From Warburgia ugandensis (lineage: Eukaryota > Streptophyta > Magnoliopsida > Canellales > Canellaceae), in contig CP141137.1 in NCBI GenBank assembly GCA_035236585.1, positions 7,952,327-8,016,326 on the forward strand: DNA of 64,000 bases. Direction: 5' to 3'. Below, piece by piece: positions 1-9,400 of this stretch. The notes under the pieces are model-generated. The model worked only from the letters and a program-made list of their open reading frames with translations. It searched no databases and had not been told where the DNA came from. Position 1 is the stretch's first letter. Each line of letters starts with the position of its first letter. A program made the translations under genes and the position numbers.

Positions 1-91
1 ATTGCCCTTTTTAAGGCATACTAGAACATGAATGCTCTAGATCTTGGGGAACGGACCCCATCTATATGAAAATCTAAATCTTTGCCTATCT
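1..91. other. Left-edge sequence before the hAT element
   Basis: No gene or repeat is recognised here. The last eight bases, GCCTATCT at 84-91, are the left target-site duplication of the hAT element that follows. Confidence 0.5.
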
Positions 92-290
92 TAGGGGTGG
101 CAAAATATGACACGACACGAACCCGACACGAATTTAGCGGGTTCGGGTCGAGTCTTATCGTATTCGTGTCATTTTCAAGTGAGCCCGAAAACGACACGCC
201 AAAAATCGTGTCGTGTTCAGGTCAATCAACATGACCCGTCGTGTTGACCTGTTTGACACGCGACCTATTTATTTATCGTGAACTAACAGT

Positions 291-1386
291 AATATAGGAC
301 AATTCATTTGGAACCGTCTTATATTACAATATGATATGTAATATAGGACGAGAAGGGGAGCCTTGGCGCAACGGTAAAAGTTGTCGTCATGTGACCTTGA
401 GGTCACGGGTTCAAGGCGTGGAATCAGCCTCTTGCAAAAATGCAAGGTAAGGCTGCCTACTTTAGGCCATTGTGGCCCGCCCCTTCCCCGGACCCCGCAT
501 AAGCGGGAGCTTCGTGCACCGGGGCTGCCCTTTATATGTAATATAGGACGGTTCATCTGGAACTGTCCTATATGTAACATGTAATAGAGGACGTCCTCCT
601 ATACAAGTACATCGTAACATGTAATATAGGACAGTTACTTTGGAACCGTCCTATATTGTAACTGTAATATAGGACGGTTCCTTTGGAACCATCCTATATT
701 GTAGTGTCATAAGTAATACCTCCTATATGAGTATATGTTACATTACAATATAGGACCGTTCCTTTGGAACCATCCTATATTGTAGTGTCATAACTCATAA
801 GTAATACCTCCTATTATCCTATATAAGTATATGACACTACAAGATAGGACGGTTCCAAAGGAACCGTCCTATATTGTAACATGTAATATATATTACAACC
901 ATCTTGATTGACGGTGATTGGATGGGCTTGGGGCCTTTGCGCAGCCAACCAAATCTTCCAGTTCCTGCGATACTCTAGCTGCATTATGAACCTTTCCGGC
1001 TGATAGCAGTAATACAGCTATTAGTAGTACAGGCGGTGCACCAAAAAGAACAAATGGGCAGTCAAATTCGCCGATATGATAGCAGTAGTACAGGCGGTGC
1101 TCCAGCTACATTATGAACCTTTTCATATCCAAACAGCTACCGAATAGCAAAGGTTTTGGGTTGTTTAAGTGAGGTGACAGTGATTGGACGGGCTTGGGGC
1201 CTTTGCGCAGCCAACAAGATCTTCCGGTTCCTTCTCGATATCTTTTGTATGAAGTCAGTATACCTCCGCCTAATCAAGTGTCCTTGCAATAATAGACCTG
1301 TGTTGTTTGAATTTATCTTTTATCGCGCCATAATTTTTATATTAGAGCAGTAATATAGGACGGTTCTTCTGAAACCGTCCTATATT
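291..1386. repeat. Seven copies of a 35-bp palindrome inside the hAT element
   Basis: The unit reads AATATAGGACGGTTCC, then a short centre, then the reverse complement of the arm (GGAACCGTCCTATATT). Copies lie at 291-326, 540-573, 623-657, 666-700, 747-781, 841-875 and 1352-1386. Arms are about 16 bases and mostly perfect, with scattered substitutions. Each copy could form a hairpin as single-stranded DNA or RNA. A longer inverted pair, TGTAGTGTCATA with its complement TATGACACTACA, lies near 781-793 and 829-841. The function is unknown. Confidence 0.85.
351..533 (+). mobile_element. Au SINE copy 1 (full length, nested in hAT)
   Basis: This is a tRNA-derived SINE of the plant Au family. It begins GGGAGCCTTGGCGCAAC (box A region), carries the box B-like GGTCACGGGTTCAAGGC, and ends in GGGGCTGCCC followed by T residues. 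It is flanked by an exact 17-bp duplication, ATATGTAATATAGGACG, at 334-350 and 534-550. The duplicated site lies within one of the hAT palindrome copies, so the SINE landed after that array existed. Confidence 0.93.
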
Positions 1387-2827
1387 ACTATATTATTTAT
1401 TTAATTGTGTTATACGAGTCATGTCGAGTCGACTCGTTTAATAATCGTGTCGTGTTCGGGTTACGGATTTTTGACACGATTATTATGCGGGTCGTGTTTG
1501 TGTCGACCTAAACTCGAAGCGTGTCGTGTTCGTGTGGACACAAACACGACCCGCCAACCCAAATTGCCAGGCCTAGCCTATCTGTATATAATCCATAGAT
1601 ATACATACATATGTACACTGACACATTTAAGATTTAAAACAATGAAATCTCAACATTGACACATTCCAATCATATACAGCACTGATAATCTTCCTAAAAG
1701 CAGCAGAAGATCAGAGCAGAAACAGATATCATGGTATATTGTTCCACAATCATACTCATCATGGACACTTAGTACAGGTAGGGAAGTATAAATACTACAG
1801 ACACAAACAACCTAGTCCTCAACTAGAAACTGATTGTTGGCATCTGAATATGGAGAGCCTATCATCACATTGCTCTAGCCATAGCCCTCCAAACTGGCTC
1901 TCAAGCATGACAACAGTACATTTGTTAGACTGAGAAGAGTGTTAAAGACTCTTTCTTCTAATAATCTTGTCAAAAAGGATAGTTCATGATTTATTCCATC
2001 CAGCTGATGATCTGAAATTAAGTCCAGAAAATAAAATAAAGATGTGGTGTTTTACACCACACCAGCATTTTGTCATGTCAGCATTTGCCACATTGGCTGT
2101 CCTAGTTGGAAGTTGAACAATTTTATTTTTCATTTCTTTGATTGGTTGAGTATGGTTTAATTATGAGGCATATGCCTGAAAGAAAAGACAATACATGGAA
2201 TCTTAGATGTAGTTATTTTCTATCACATAACTGCCTAGTTGGGCTGCCATATGGTTATTTTCAGCAATAATAACTTGCTGGTTCTCTTGAAGTTTGAGAG
2301 AGAAGAAAGGAGAAGAACAGGGAAAAATGAAGATGGAATTGTGAGTAAAAAGGTTTAATACTAGTCATTGTACTCATTCTTCTTATAGTGGAATAATTTG
2401 TCAAGATTTGGTCATGGATGTTTCCCTATTTTGTGGTTTTACCATGTTAAAAAAAATACTGTGTTTTTTCACATTTCCTTGTACACATGCTAGTTTTGGT
2501 TTGATATTTGGGTAGAAAAATATACTCATATTAAGACCAACTGATTGCCCTAAGAGTCTTCCCATGATAATAAAAGCCTTGAACAAAAATTTAAGCCCCT
2601 TAGTTCTTGACTAACACCACAAAAATGTTTCAGTTGAACCATTTTACCTGAAAGATCAAAATTATATTCTCACTAAATCTCCATAATTTCTAATAATACA
2701 CCCAAGGTGTACCCTGATTAGCAAAAATCGATCTTTCCAAATCCAACTTAATCGAAATCTGCTGGCAGTATAGATCTACTAGAAATCTTCAAATTGTTCA
2801 CTGATAGGCTGCATTTTTTGTGTTCAA

Positions 2828-2893
2828 GCACTTAGCTGAGATGGTCAAGTGACCTGTCTCACAACCAAAAGGTTGTGGGTTAGGAACTTGAGA
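2828..2893 (+). repeat. tRNA-like fragment, possible second SINE family
   Basis: The run AGCTGAGATGGTCAAG resembles a box A, and AAGGTTGTGGGTT a few dozen bases later resembles the start of a box B. A closely similar arrangement recurs at 3620-3680. Without an acceptor stem or clear ends this is more likely an old SINE head than a working tRNA gene. Confidence 0.35.
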
Positions 2894-3617
2894 TCCAGTG
2901 CCACTCAAAAGGAAAAGGGTAATAAATAAGTCACATTCGTTAAAGGCATAATATTCCAAACCCATGAAACAAGGGGATAGTCGAAATAAAGATATCAAAT
3001 ATGATCCTACAGCGCCAATGCTCAGATCAGGCATTGAAGTTCTTATGATCACATCTGTCTAGTTGGGTCCTAAATCATCAGTAGACTCAATTTAGAAAAG
3101 AACTACATCTGGTTTGCCAAGGGTTGCAGTTCATGTTAGCAATAAGGGAGCCAACAACCTTAATATCAACTTGATATCTATAAGCTAATGTAGCATACAG
3201 CAGTTTTAAGAAGAGGATTAACATATTCTTTTTTCACTGCATACATAATACCACAGCCATGAATGCCCTCATGATAGTTATTTAGGGGATCAATACCGAG
3301 ACCCGACATAGGCTACCAATGCAACAAAGAACTACATAATCTAAGTAGGCAAGGTATAATTACTCTGCACAACCAACCAGCAGTAGAACAGTTTACCAAA
3401 AGGAACATCTGAGTACCACTTCTATGTCCTTTGATCACACCCTATCTCTCACACTTGTGGTACAGATGGTGATTGTAAGCTGCATGAATAGTTATGCCCA
3501 GTAATTTGAAGACAGTGGAAGGACAGGAAAGATGTCTTCACCACATTTGGACTTTAAGATGAACTTATACTAACAATTCTGTAACACAATATGTCAACCA
3601 CAACTGGGATGAGAGCA

Positions 3618-3682
3618 ATTAGCCAAGTTGATTGAGAGCATTGTCTCAAAACCAAAAGGTTGTGGGTTTGAATTCACACATC
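3618..3682 (+). repeat. tRNA-like fragment, second copy
   Basis: AGCCAAGTTGATTGAGAGC followed by AAAAGGTTGTGGGTTTG matches the fragment at 2828-2893 in order and spacing. The box B part (GGGTTTGAATTCA) is closer here to a tRNA T-arm. It sits directly before the Au SINE at 3703. It could be a second SINE family or a shared tRNA-derived head. Confidence 0.38.
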
Positions 3683-3702
3683 ATTCCCAAAAACAAAAAA
3701 TA

Positions 3703-3882
3703 AAGGGGGGCAGCCCCACTGCATCAAGCTCCCGCCTATGCAGGGTCTGGGGAAGAGGCGGACCACAAGGGCCTATAGTACATAGCCTTACCTTGTATTT
3801 TTACAAGAGGCTGTTTCCACGCCTTGAACCCATGACCTCAAGGTCACATGACGACAACTTTTACCGTTGCGCCAAGGCTCCC
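3703..3882 (-). mobile_element. Au SINE copy 2
   Basis: Read on the minus strand it begins GGGAGCCTTGGCGCAACGG and continues through the box B-like GGTCATGGGTTCAAGGCG to a GGGGCTGCCCCCCTTT-type end. It is essentially full length. A target-site duplication is not clear, although CCAAAAA occurs on both sides. Confidence 0.9.
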
Positions 3883-3993
3883 AAAAATATCAACCACAAA
3901 TCATAAGCTTCAAAAAGGAAAGGGATACACAAGAAGACCAACATATTACTAATTACAAGTAACAAAAGGCATATGCTTGAATCATGGCATCTA

Positions 3994-4107
3994 GTAAGTT
4001 CCATAACCTTACTCTAAAGAGGATAACTAACACGTATAAGCATCCTAAAAATGAGTTCCATAAGCTTATTCTAAAGAGGATAACTGACACAGATAAGCAT
4101 CCTAAAA
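3994..4107. repeat. 57-bp tandem duplication
   Basis: Two adjacent units (3994-4050 and 4051-4107) share GTTCCATAA, TAAAGAGGATAACT and ATAAGCATCCTAAAA at the same positions, with a handful of differences. About 33 bases of the unit resemble the exon 6 splice-donor region of the PH-domain gene near 4488-4520. Confidence 0.7.
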
Positions 4108-4504
4108 CTGGACTCAAGCAAGAACAGCTACTGATCCTCATCTTCTAGAACATAGATCTGAAGGACAAAACAGATTTCTCCTAGATCAAAAATTGTAATC
4201 TCTAATTGAGCATCTGCACATATTAGTTAATAAGACCTAACATCAGGCACACATATAAAGCAGATGAGAAGCCGGCAATTATCCTGAGACATTACTATGA
4301 CCTTGAAATGGCACTTAACCACTCTACTGCTGTATGCTGCCATTTAGCTTACTCTGAGTGCATATTCCAAGTGTGATGAGAACCTCACATGTTTCACCAT
4401 GCAAGAAAAATTTTAAATAAAGAGGAAAAACAAACAAGAGATAGCAATAGTTAAGCAGTGATCTCCGCAAAGAATAAAACCCAGTGGAAGTTCCATAAGC
4501 TTAC

Positions 4505-7500
4505 TGTAAGGTGGATACCCAAGCTCTAGCAGCACCTGGAGTTTCTGCACAAAGGAAGTACTCCTTTTTTTGTGGGGTCCCAATGTCTGAAGACAGAATT
4601 TAAGCAAATACAGAGAAAACTTCTTTTGTGCTGATTATGCCCAAATTTCATCAATAGAACCAAAGGTACTTTGACCTCACATCTATATTACCAAGAAATT
4701 TAATATTTTGAGGGAGTGAGGATACAAAAACAGCAGCCATCATACTTTGGAAGTCCACTGCAGCATCAAACAAGGAAATTCACTTGGTAAGTGTTTAATA
4801 GAAACAAAAAAATGATTATTTAGATTTTTTGTGAGTGCAAAATTAAGTTATACGGTCTGAATCTTACTGGAAATTCACAGGAGATAATGTGATTGTGCTG
4901 TTTGAATCAAAAATGATGGCACCTTTGACGACTGGCTCATTTCTTCGCATCCTGAAGCATGAAACAATAAAACCTTAGATTCAAATAATTACACAAAGAA
5001 CCTCATTGGTCGAAGAGAATATTTTGAACTGTGCCCCAGGCTACTTTACTTGTATTCCATTTTTCCAGTGGTAGGGTCCAATATCATCCATCGCTCATTC
5101 CATTTCCTCAGCTGCTCAGGAATTAAAACACAATTATTATATAATCTCAAAACACTATTACATGTAAGGAATGGCATATCGTGACTAACTTGCAAAGGCA
5201 CATTGAACTGCCAGTACAGTTTCCTACATGGTTTCCTGTATCTAAAGAAAAATAAGATTGTGTCTTCACATTTCCAGCACGCACCTCAAAATTACCAAAA
5301 GGTGTGACCCAAAACAACTTTGGGAATTTGTTCTTTAAGTCTAGAAAATTTTGAGTAGAGAAATTAGTAAAATTCTTTAGAGGACAGAAGTAAGCTTTAT
5401 TTGGTGAGAAACCCATAAGCAAAATATTACGTCTGTTGCTTATCACTTACTCAGACTTGTATAAGGAGTTATCAACATGGTAACTTTTCAGTTCCAATTC
5501 TATGCTGATCTAGTTCCCTTGTAGATCAATTTCATTCCCATTATTGATTAAAAATTTTCCAAAATTTCCTTTAGTTATCATTGTACATAGTGGTGGTATA
5601 TCCCGATCAAAATGAGGTTTTGCCACCAAATATTTTTGTTATCTCTATGACTGATGTTGCTTCCTGCTGTGACCATTTATTGAAAAAGAAAAAGAAAGAA
5701 AAGAGTAACAGTTAGATAATTTTTTCCCCTCCCCACCTGTTGCTCCACCATCCACCACATCAAGCCCCCACATTGTCACCTTTGTTTCTTTTCTCTCTCA
5801 ATGCACAAGAAATGCTAAAAGCATAGATCATCTATCCAAACACAGTATAGAATCAATCCATTTATTAGCTTGCGAAGTGTCACCAGACCAGACCAAATCA
5901 ACTCTCTCTAGAACTCAAGACCAGTCAATGGAATCACCAACTACTCAATTGCCTGTGAAGAAGATACCATACTATGTATTACATCCCATGAAACATCACT
6001 GCCCCAACAAAACCCCCAGTGAGTTCTCCTTCTCACCTACATCAACTAATTAGTTCATTTGGCTAGATAGATAACCAGCCTTGCTAACAGCTCAAAGGGC
6101 TTTGCCTCTCTATCTAAACCAAAGTTTTCACAGAAAAAACGGGTTTTATGAGGGGACAGCTACAATAAAAAATTTCAAGAGAGTGGGTCAACCTGCACAG
6201 ACTATGAGTGAAACATTTTGTTTTCCATTATCTTGGGTGAGTGAATGAAGCCTCTTATTAACATAGTGAAGTAAAACTTGAATCAAGACAAGAACTCAGC
6301 AAAAGGTTAAATGTATTCAACTTGAATCAGTTTATGATTCCCTTGAGGGGTGTTTAAAGAGTTTTCATCCATTTAGAGATAACTTTGATATTCTGAGGCT
6401 TTGTTGCAATGTGAAATGAACTTGTTGAAGTTCAATATATAAGAAAATACTTGAATGAGGAATAAAAGTTTTGTAACCAGGAATAAGATCTTGGCAGAAT
6501 GAAGCTTTCATATTCTGTCTGCACATCTAAAAGGACAAGGACTTATGGTGCAGCTAAAGGTACAACTGTGAAAAAGAATCAAAATGGTGCTTAAGCTCTC
6601 TAAGCTCAGGTCTCTATAGGAACTAGAAAATCTAGATGGAGTTTAAATTAGCTCATCTAGGATACAATTTGGTGGGTTTAGAAAAAACAAAACCTAGAAT
6701 TCTCTCCTCCCTCTCTTGTACAATTTTTTTTTTATGTATCTCTCTCAAATTCTTGTCATCCATCTCTATTAAACCCAAGATATAATGAGTGTCAAGTTAC
6801 AAACACCCACAAGCTTTTATGTGCAAAAAAATTCAATGTGTTAATCTTCTACTCCATGGTATCAGGGTAGATCATAGCATTCCATATATACTTGCATGCA
6901 TGGTTTCAAGAACCAATGCACTCTTACCCTCCATCGAATCACAGAATAATTAAGTGTTTGATTGAAAAATCCAGTGCGAATATTTTCTAAAGTTTAGCAT
7001 TTGCTTATTTAGCATGGAGCTTTCGTGGCATTCTACGTACAATGTCAAAGGATAACTAAAAAAGGGCAGCCCCGGTGCACGAAGCTCCTACCTATGTGGG
7101 GTCCAGGAAAGGGGCGGACCACAAGGGCCTATTGTATGCAGCCTTACCTTGTATTTTGCAAGAGGCTGATTCCACGCCTTGAACCCGTGACCTCAAGGTC
7201 ACATGAAGACAACTTTTACCATTGCGCCAAGGCACCCCTTCTCATAGGATAGCTATATATTAATATTATATTGTCACACCTTCTTCTACTGTATTGACTT
7301 CTTTTCCCATTTTTCCCTACAACTAATTTTTTGTGGTAAATTTGTTCCTTACTATACCCATTGGACTTTGCATCATGTGATGTGCTGTGCTCAAATATGC
7401 TATCTACATTGCAGCAATTTCTCAACTTTCTCACATTTTGTGATTACTTAATGTCCACTCCATACATTTGCATTACTCATAGGAAATTCCTTAAAAAAAG

Positions 7501-8347
7501 TTGACAAACCTTTATTTCCACCCCAATACCCATAGATGTACAGTACTCATAGGAAGTTCATTCAAGAAAAGTTGAAAAACCCTTAATCCAATCATGGAGT
7601 CCAAGTAACTAGAACCAATTTCACAATATTGCTTCGTAATTGCTACCAAAAGGGAAAAAACCCTAGTAGGCACATTAAACACAATCTACACGCCTCTCTC
7701 TATATTCAACTCACCCCCAACAACCCTAGGAGCTGCCGCACACTTTCTCTTATACGATTCATGAGACTGCCATGTTCACTAGACATTCAGATTACTTGTT
7801 CACGTTAATTTTTCTACTGCTACAAACTATAACATGAGTAGATCTCAAAGCAACAAAATGTCATAATCAACTCAAAGGCAAATATTTGTCTCAAAGCACG
7901 ACAAAATTATCCATGATAAAAAGCCAACTCCAACAAAGATAACAAACAGAACTAGAAAAACCTGCCGGTGGTGGGTGGACACAAAATGTAAAGGAAAACC
8001 AAACTAATATTCCCTGACCAATATGAAAAAGGAAAAATCACTAATTGACGGAGAATTCCAAATCAGTACCGTTTCAGAACGTTTGAGAAGCGGCCCCTGC
8101 AACAGATTTCTTCCCGAACCTGATGCCAGCTGCCGCTTGATCTTCTCCAAGCTGTTTTCCTGTTGAAAAAGAAATACACGAACACATTTTATGCAAGATC
8201 AAACAGCAAACCCTAATTTAGACTAGAAAAGGAACGAAAAAAAAAACTAATATTTCCAGCAAAAAACTACTCATCTAGAGAGGATAAACAGAGGTAGTGA
8301 AGAGAACAAAAACAGAATCTCACCGCAGGAATTCCATTAGAAGCCAT
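4505..8347 (-). CDS. PH-domain protein (At2g30880-like), 5' exons only
   Basis: Six exons on the minus strand join in frame: 8324-8347, 8070-8159, 5050-5111, 4868-4951, 4726-4757 and 4505-4586, with GT-AG introns throughout. They encode 124 residues beginning MASNGIPA. A conserved lead-in (SLEKIKRQLASGSGRNLLQG, residues 11-30) runs into a pleckstrin-homology domain from about residue 27: LKRSET, LRKWNERWMILD (39-50), RRNEPVVKGAI (61-71), KYDGCCFYIGTPQKKEYFLC (91-110), and a C-terminal helix with the family's conserved tryptophan in RAWVSTL (118-124). PH domains usually bind phosphoinositides or membrane partners. The family then has a long coiled coil; no such exon was found to the left, so the gene is either cut by the window edge or interrupted. 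Intron 2 (about 3 kb) holds an Au SINE and a copia LTR-like fragment. The exon chain is firm; the exact orthologue is inferred. Confidence 0.85.
6480..6870 (+). mobile_element. Possible copia LTR end with primer-binding site, in intron 2
   Basis: TGGTATCAGGGTAGATC at 6854-6870 resembles the copia initiator-tRNA-Met primer-binding site (usually TGGTATCAGAGC). It directly follows sequence ending CTTCTACTCCA, which could be the 3' end of an LTR. A short gag-like start (MVSRTNALLPSI) follows near 6900. The LTR start is not identified, so the left border is a guess. Confidence 0.35.
7061..7238 (-). mobile_element. Au SINE copy 3, in intron 2 of the PH-domain gene
   Basis: On the minus strand it reads from GGGGTGCCTTGGCGCAATGG through the box B-like GGTCACGGGTTCAAGGC to GGGGCTGCCCTTTTTT. 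It is full length with few changes. A weak flanking duplication (AGGATAACT and AGGATAGCT) lies on the two sides. It has the same transcriptional orientation as the PH-domain gene. Confidence 0.9.
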
Positions 8348-9400
8348 GGACGAAAGGAATTAGACAGCAGGAATAAAGTGGAGAAAAAATGGAAATAGTT
8401 GTTCAAGGTTTTGGGATTTTTCGGTGATATTTTCAGGGTTTTGGCTTATGGGTTTCCCATCATGGACTTGCTGTTGGAGTTCAACCAATTTTATTTCATT
8501 CGACGTGGAAAAGCTAAGGTGCGCCTGATGGTTATTATGCGCCGTTGACATACCACTGCCAGTGTACTATTTGTTAAATTATGCATTGGGCGCAAAACAC
8601 ACTGGAAGGGCTGAATGTTGCGTGAACGGACCAACTAACAAACATAAGCTGGAAGAATGTCAACGTCAAGAAGAGCGCCTTGTCACATTGTAACTAACGT
8701 TAATTTATCGAGACAAAAAAAAAAAAGGATGATCTTTGTTGAACTTGCATAGGTTTATAAGACAGACATTTTAGGACCCTTCATCTTGTTTGTCAACTCT
8801 TGGATAGACTACCTCCAAAAATCAGCACCATCAGATGATTACTTTAAATAAAATTACGACCATTGATACTAAAAATTGAACCTTCTATCTTTTGAGGCCC
8901 ACGTGATCCAATTTGTTAATCTGACAAACTCATCAAACTCATCCCAGTGACACTATATGTATCTTGATTGCACTCTTGTAGATCATTCATCCCCAAGGTT
9001 TTGTTAGGTTTCCAGGAAGATTTTTGTCAGACTATCCCTTGCAGATGAGATTGGCACTAGCATATGGTTCTCTATTGATGGTCTACAACTTTAACGGCAT
9101 GGATATAATATAGATTTTCCATGTGAACCCAAAATATTCTCTTCTCCCCATTGTCTTTCTCCTTCCATGGCAAGTACAGATGTCCCATGCACCAGATAAA
9201 GCCTAATATTGCATAATACAATTCATATCCAAGGCATATAAAGATCTGAGTTAAATTCAATCCACATTCTTTGAACAATTAATTCATCAATCAATCCATC
9301 CCATGATAAATCTATAACTGATTGGCACTTAGTGTCCTGCCACAAGTACTAGCATATCCAAACAAAATATAAGGTTGACTATACACGCAGCAAAATCAAA
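8348..9400. other. Upstream region of the PH-domain gene
   Basis: This should contain the promoter and 5' leader of the minus-strand PH-domain gene. I see no convincing TATA box. A 63-codon minus-strand frame at 8360-8551 could be an upstream ORF but has no recognisable product. Confidence 0.4.

Larger units (their letters stand above)
92..1575. mobile_element. Non-autonomous hAT-superfamily transposon
   Basis: The termini are inverted: TAGGGGTGGCAA at the left, and TAGGCCTGGCAA when the right end is read on the minus strand. Both sides carry the identical 8-bp duplication GCCTATCT (84-91 and 1576-1583), and 8 bp is the hAT target-site length. The subterminal regions (about 105-270 and 1410-1560) are dense in GACACG, CGTGTC and CGGGTC motifs in both orientations, as in plant hAT elements whose transposase binds subterminal repeats. 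No transposase reading frame is present, so it would depend on a partner in trans. The interior holds an Au SINE (351-533) and seven copies of a 35-bp palindrome, listed separately. The element is 1484 bp including the SINE. Superfamily is well supported; the family name is unknown. Confidence 0.88.
1584..3702. other. AT-rich stretch, no gene identified
   Basis: No reading frame with a recognisable product is seen on either strand. I looked on the minus strand for the continuation of the PH-domain gene (the coiled-coil part after residue 124) and did not find it, so this may be intron or sequence downstream of the gene. Two tRNA-like fragments are listed separately. Confidence 0.4.

Noticed and set aside
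4413-4607. 64-codon minus-strand frame
   Set aside because: It overlaps exon 6 of the PH-domain gene in a different register; the spliced model with conserved PH residues is far better.
4680-4757. Apparent frameshift and stop in the PH-domain gene
   Set aside because: Reading on without splicing gives a stop, but a GT donor at 4725 joins the exon to 4586 and restores the conserved FYIGTPQKKEY sequence, so the gene is not broken here.
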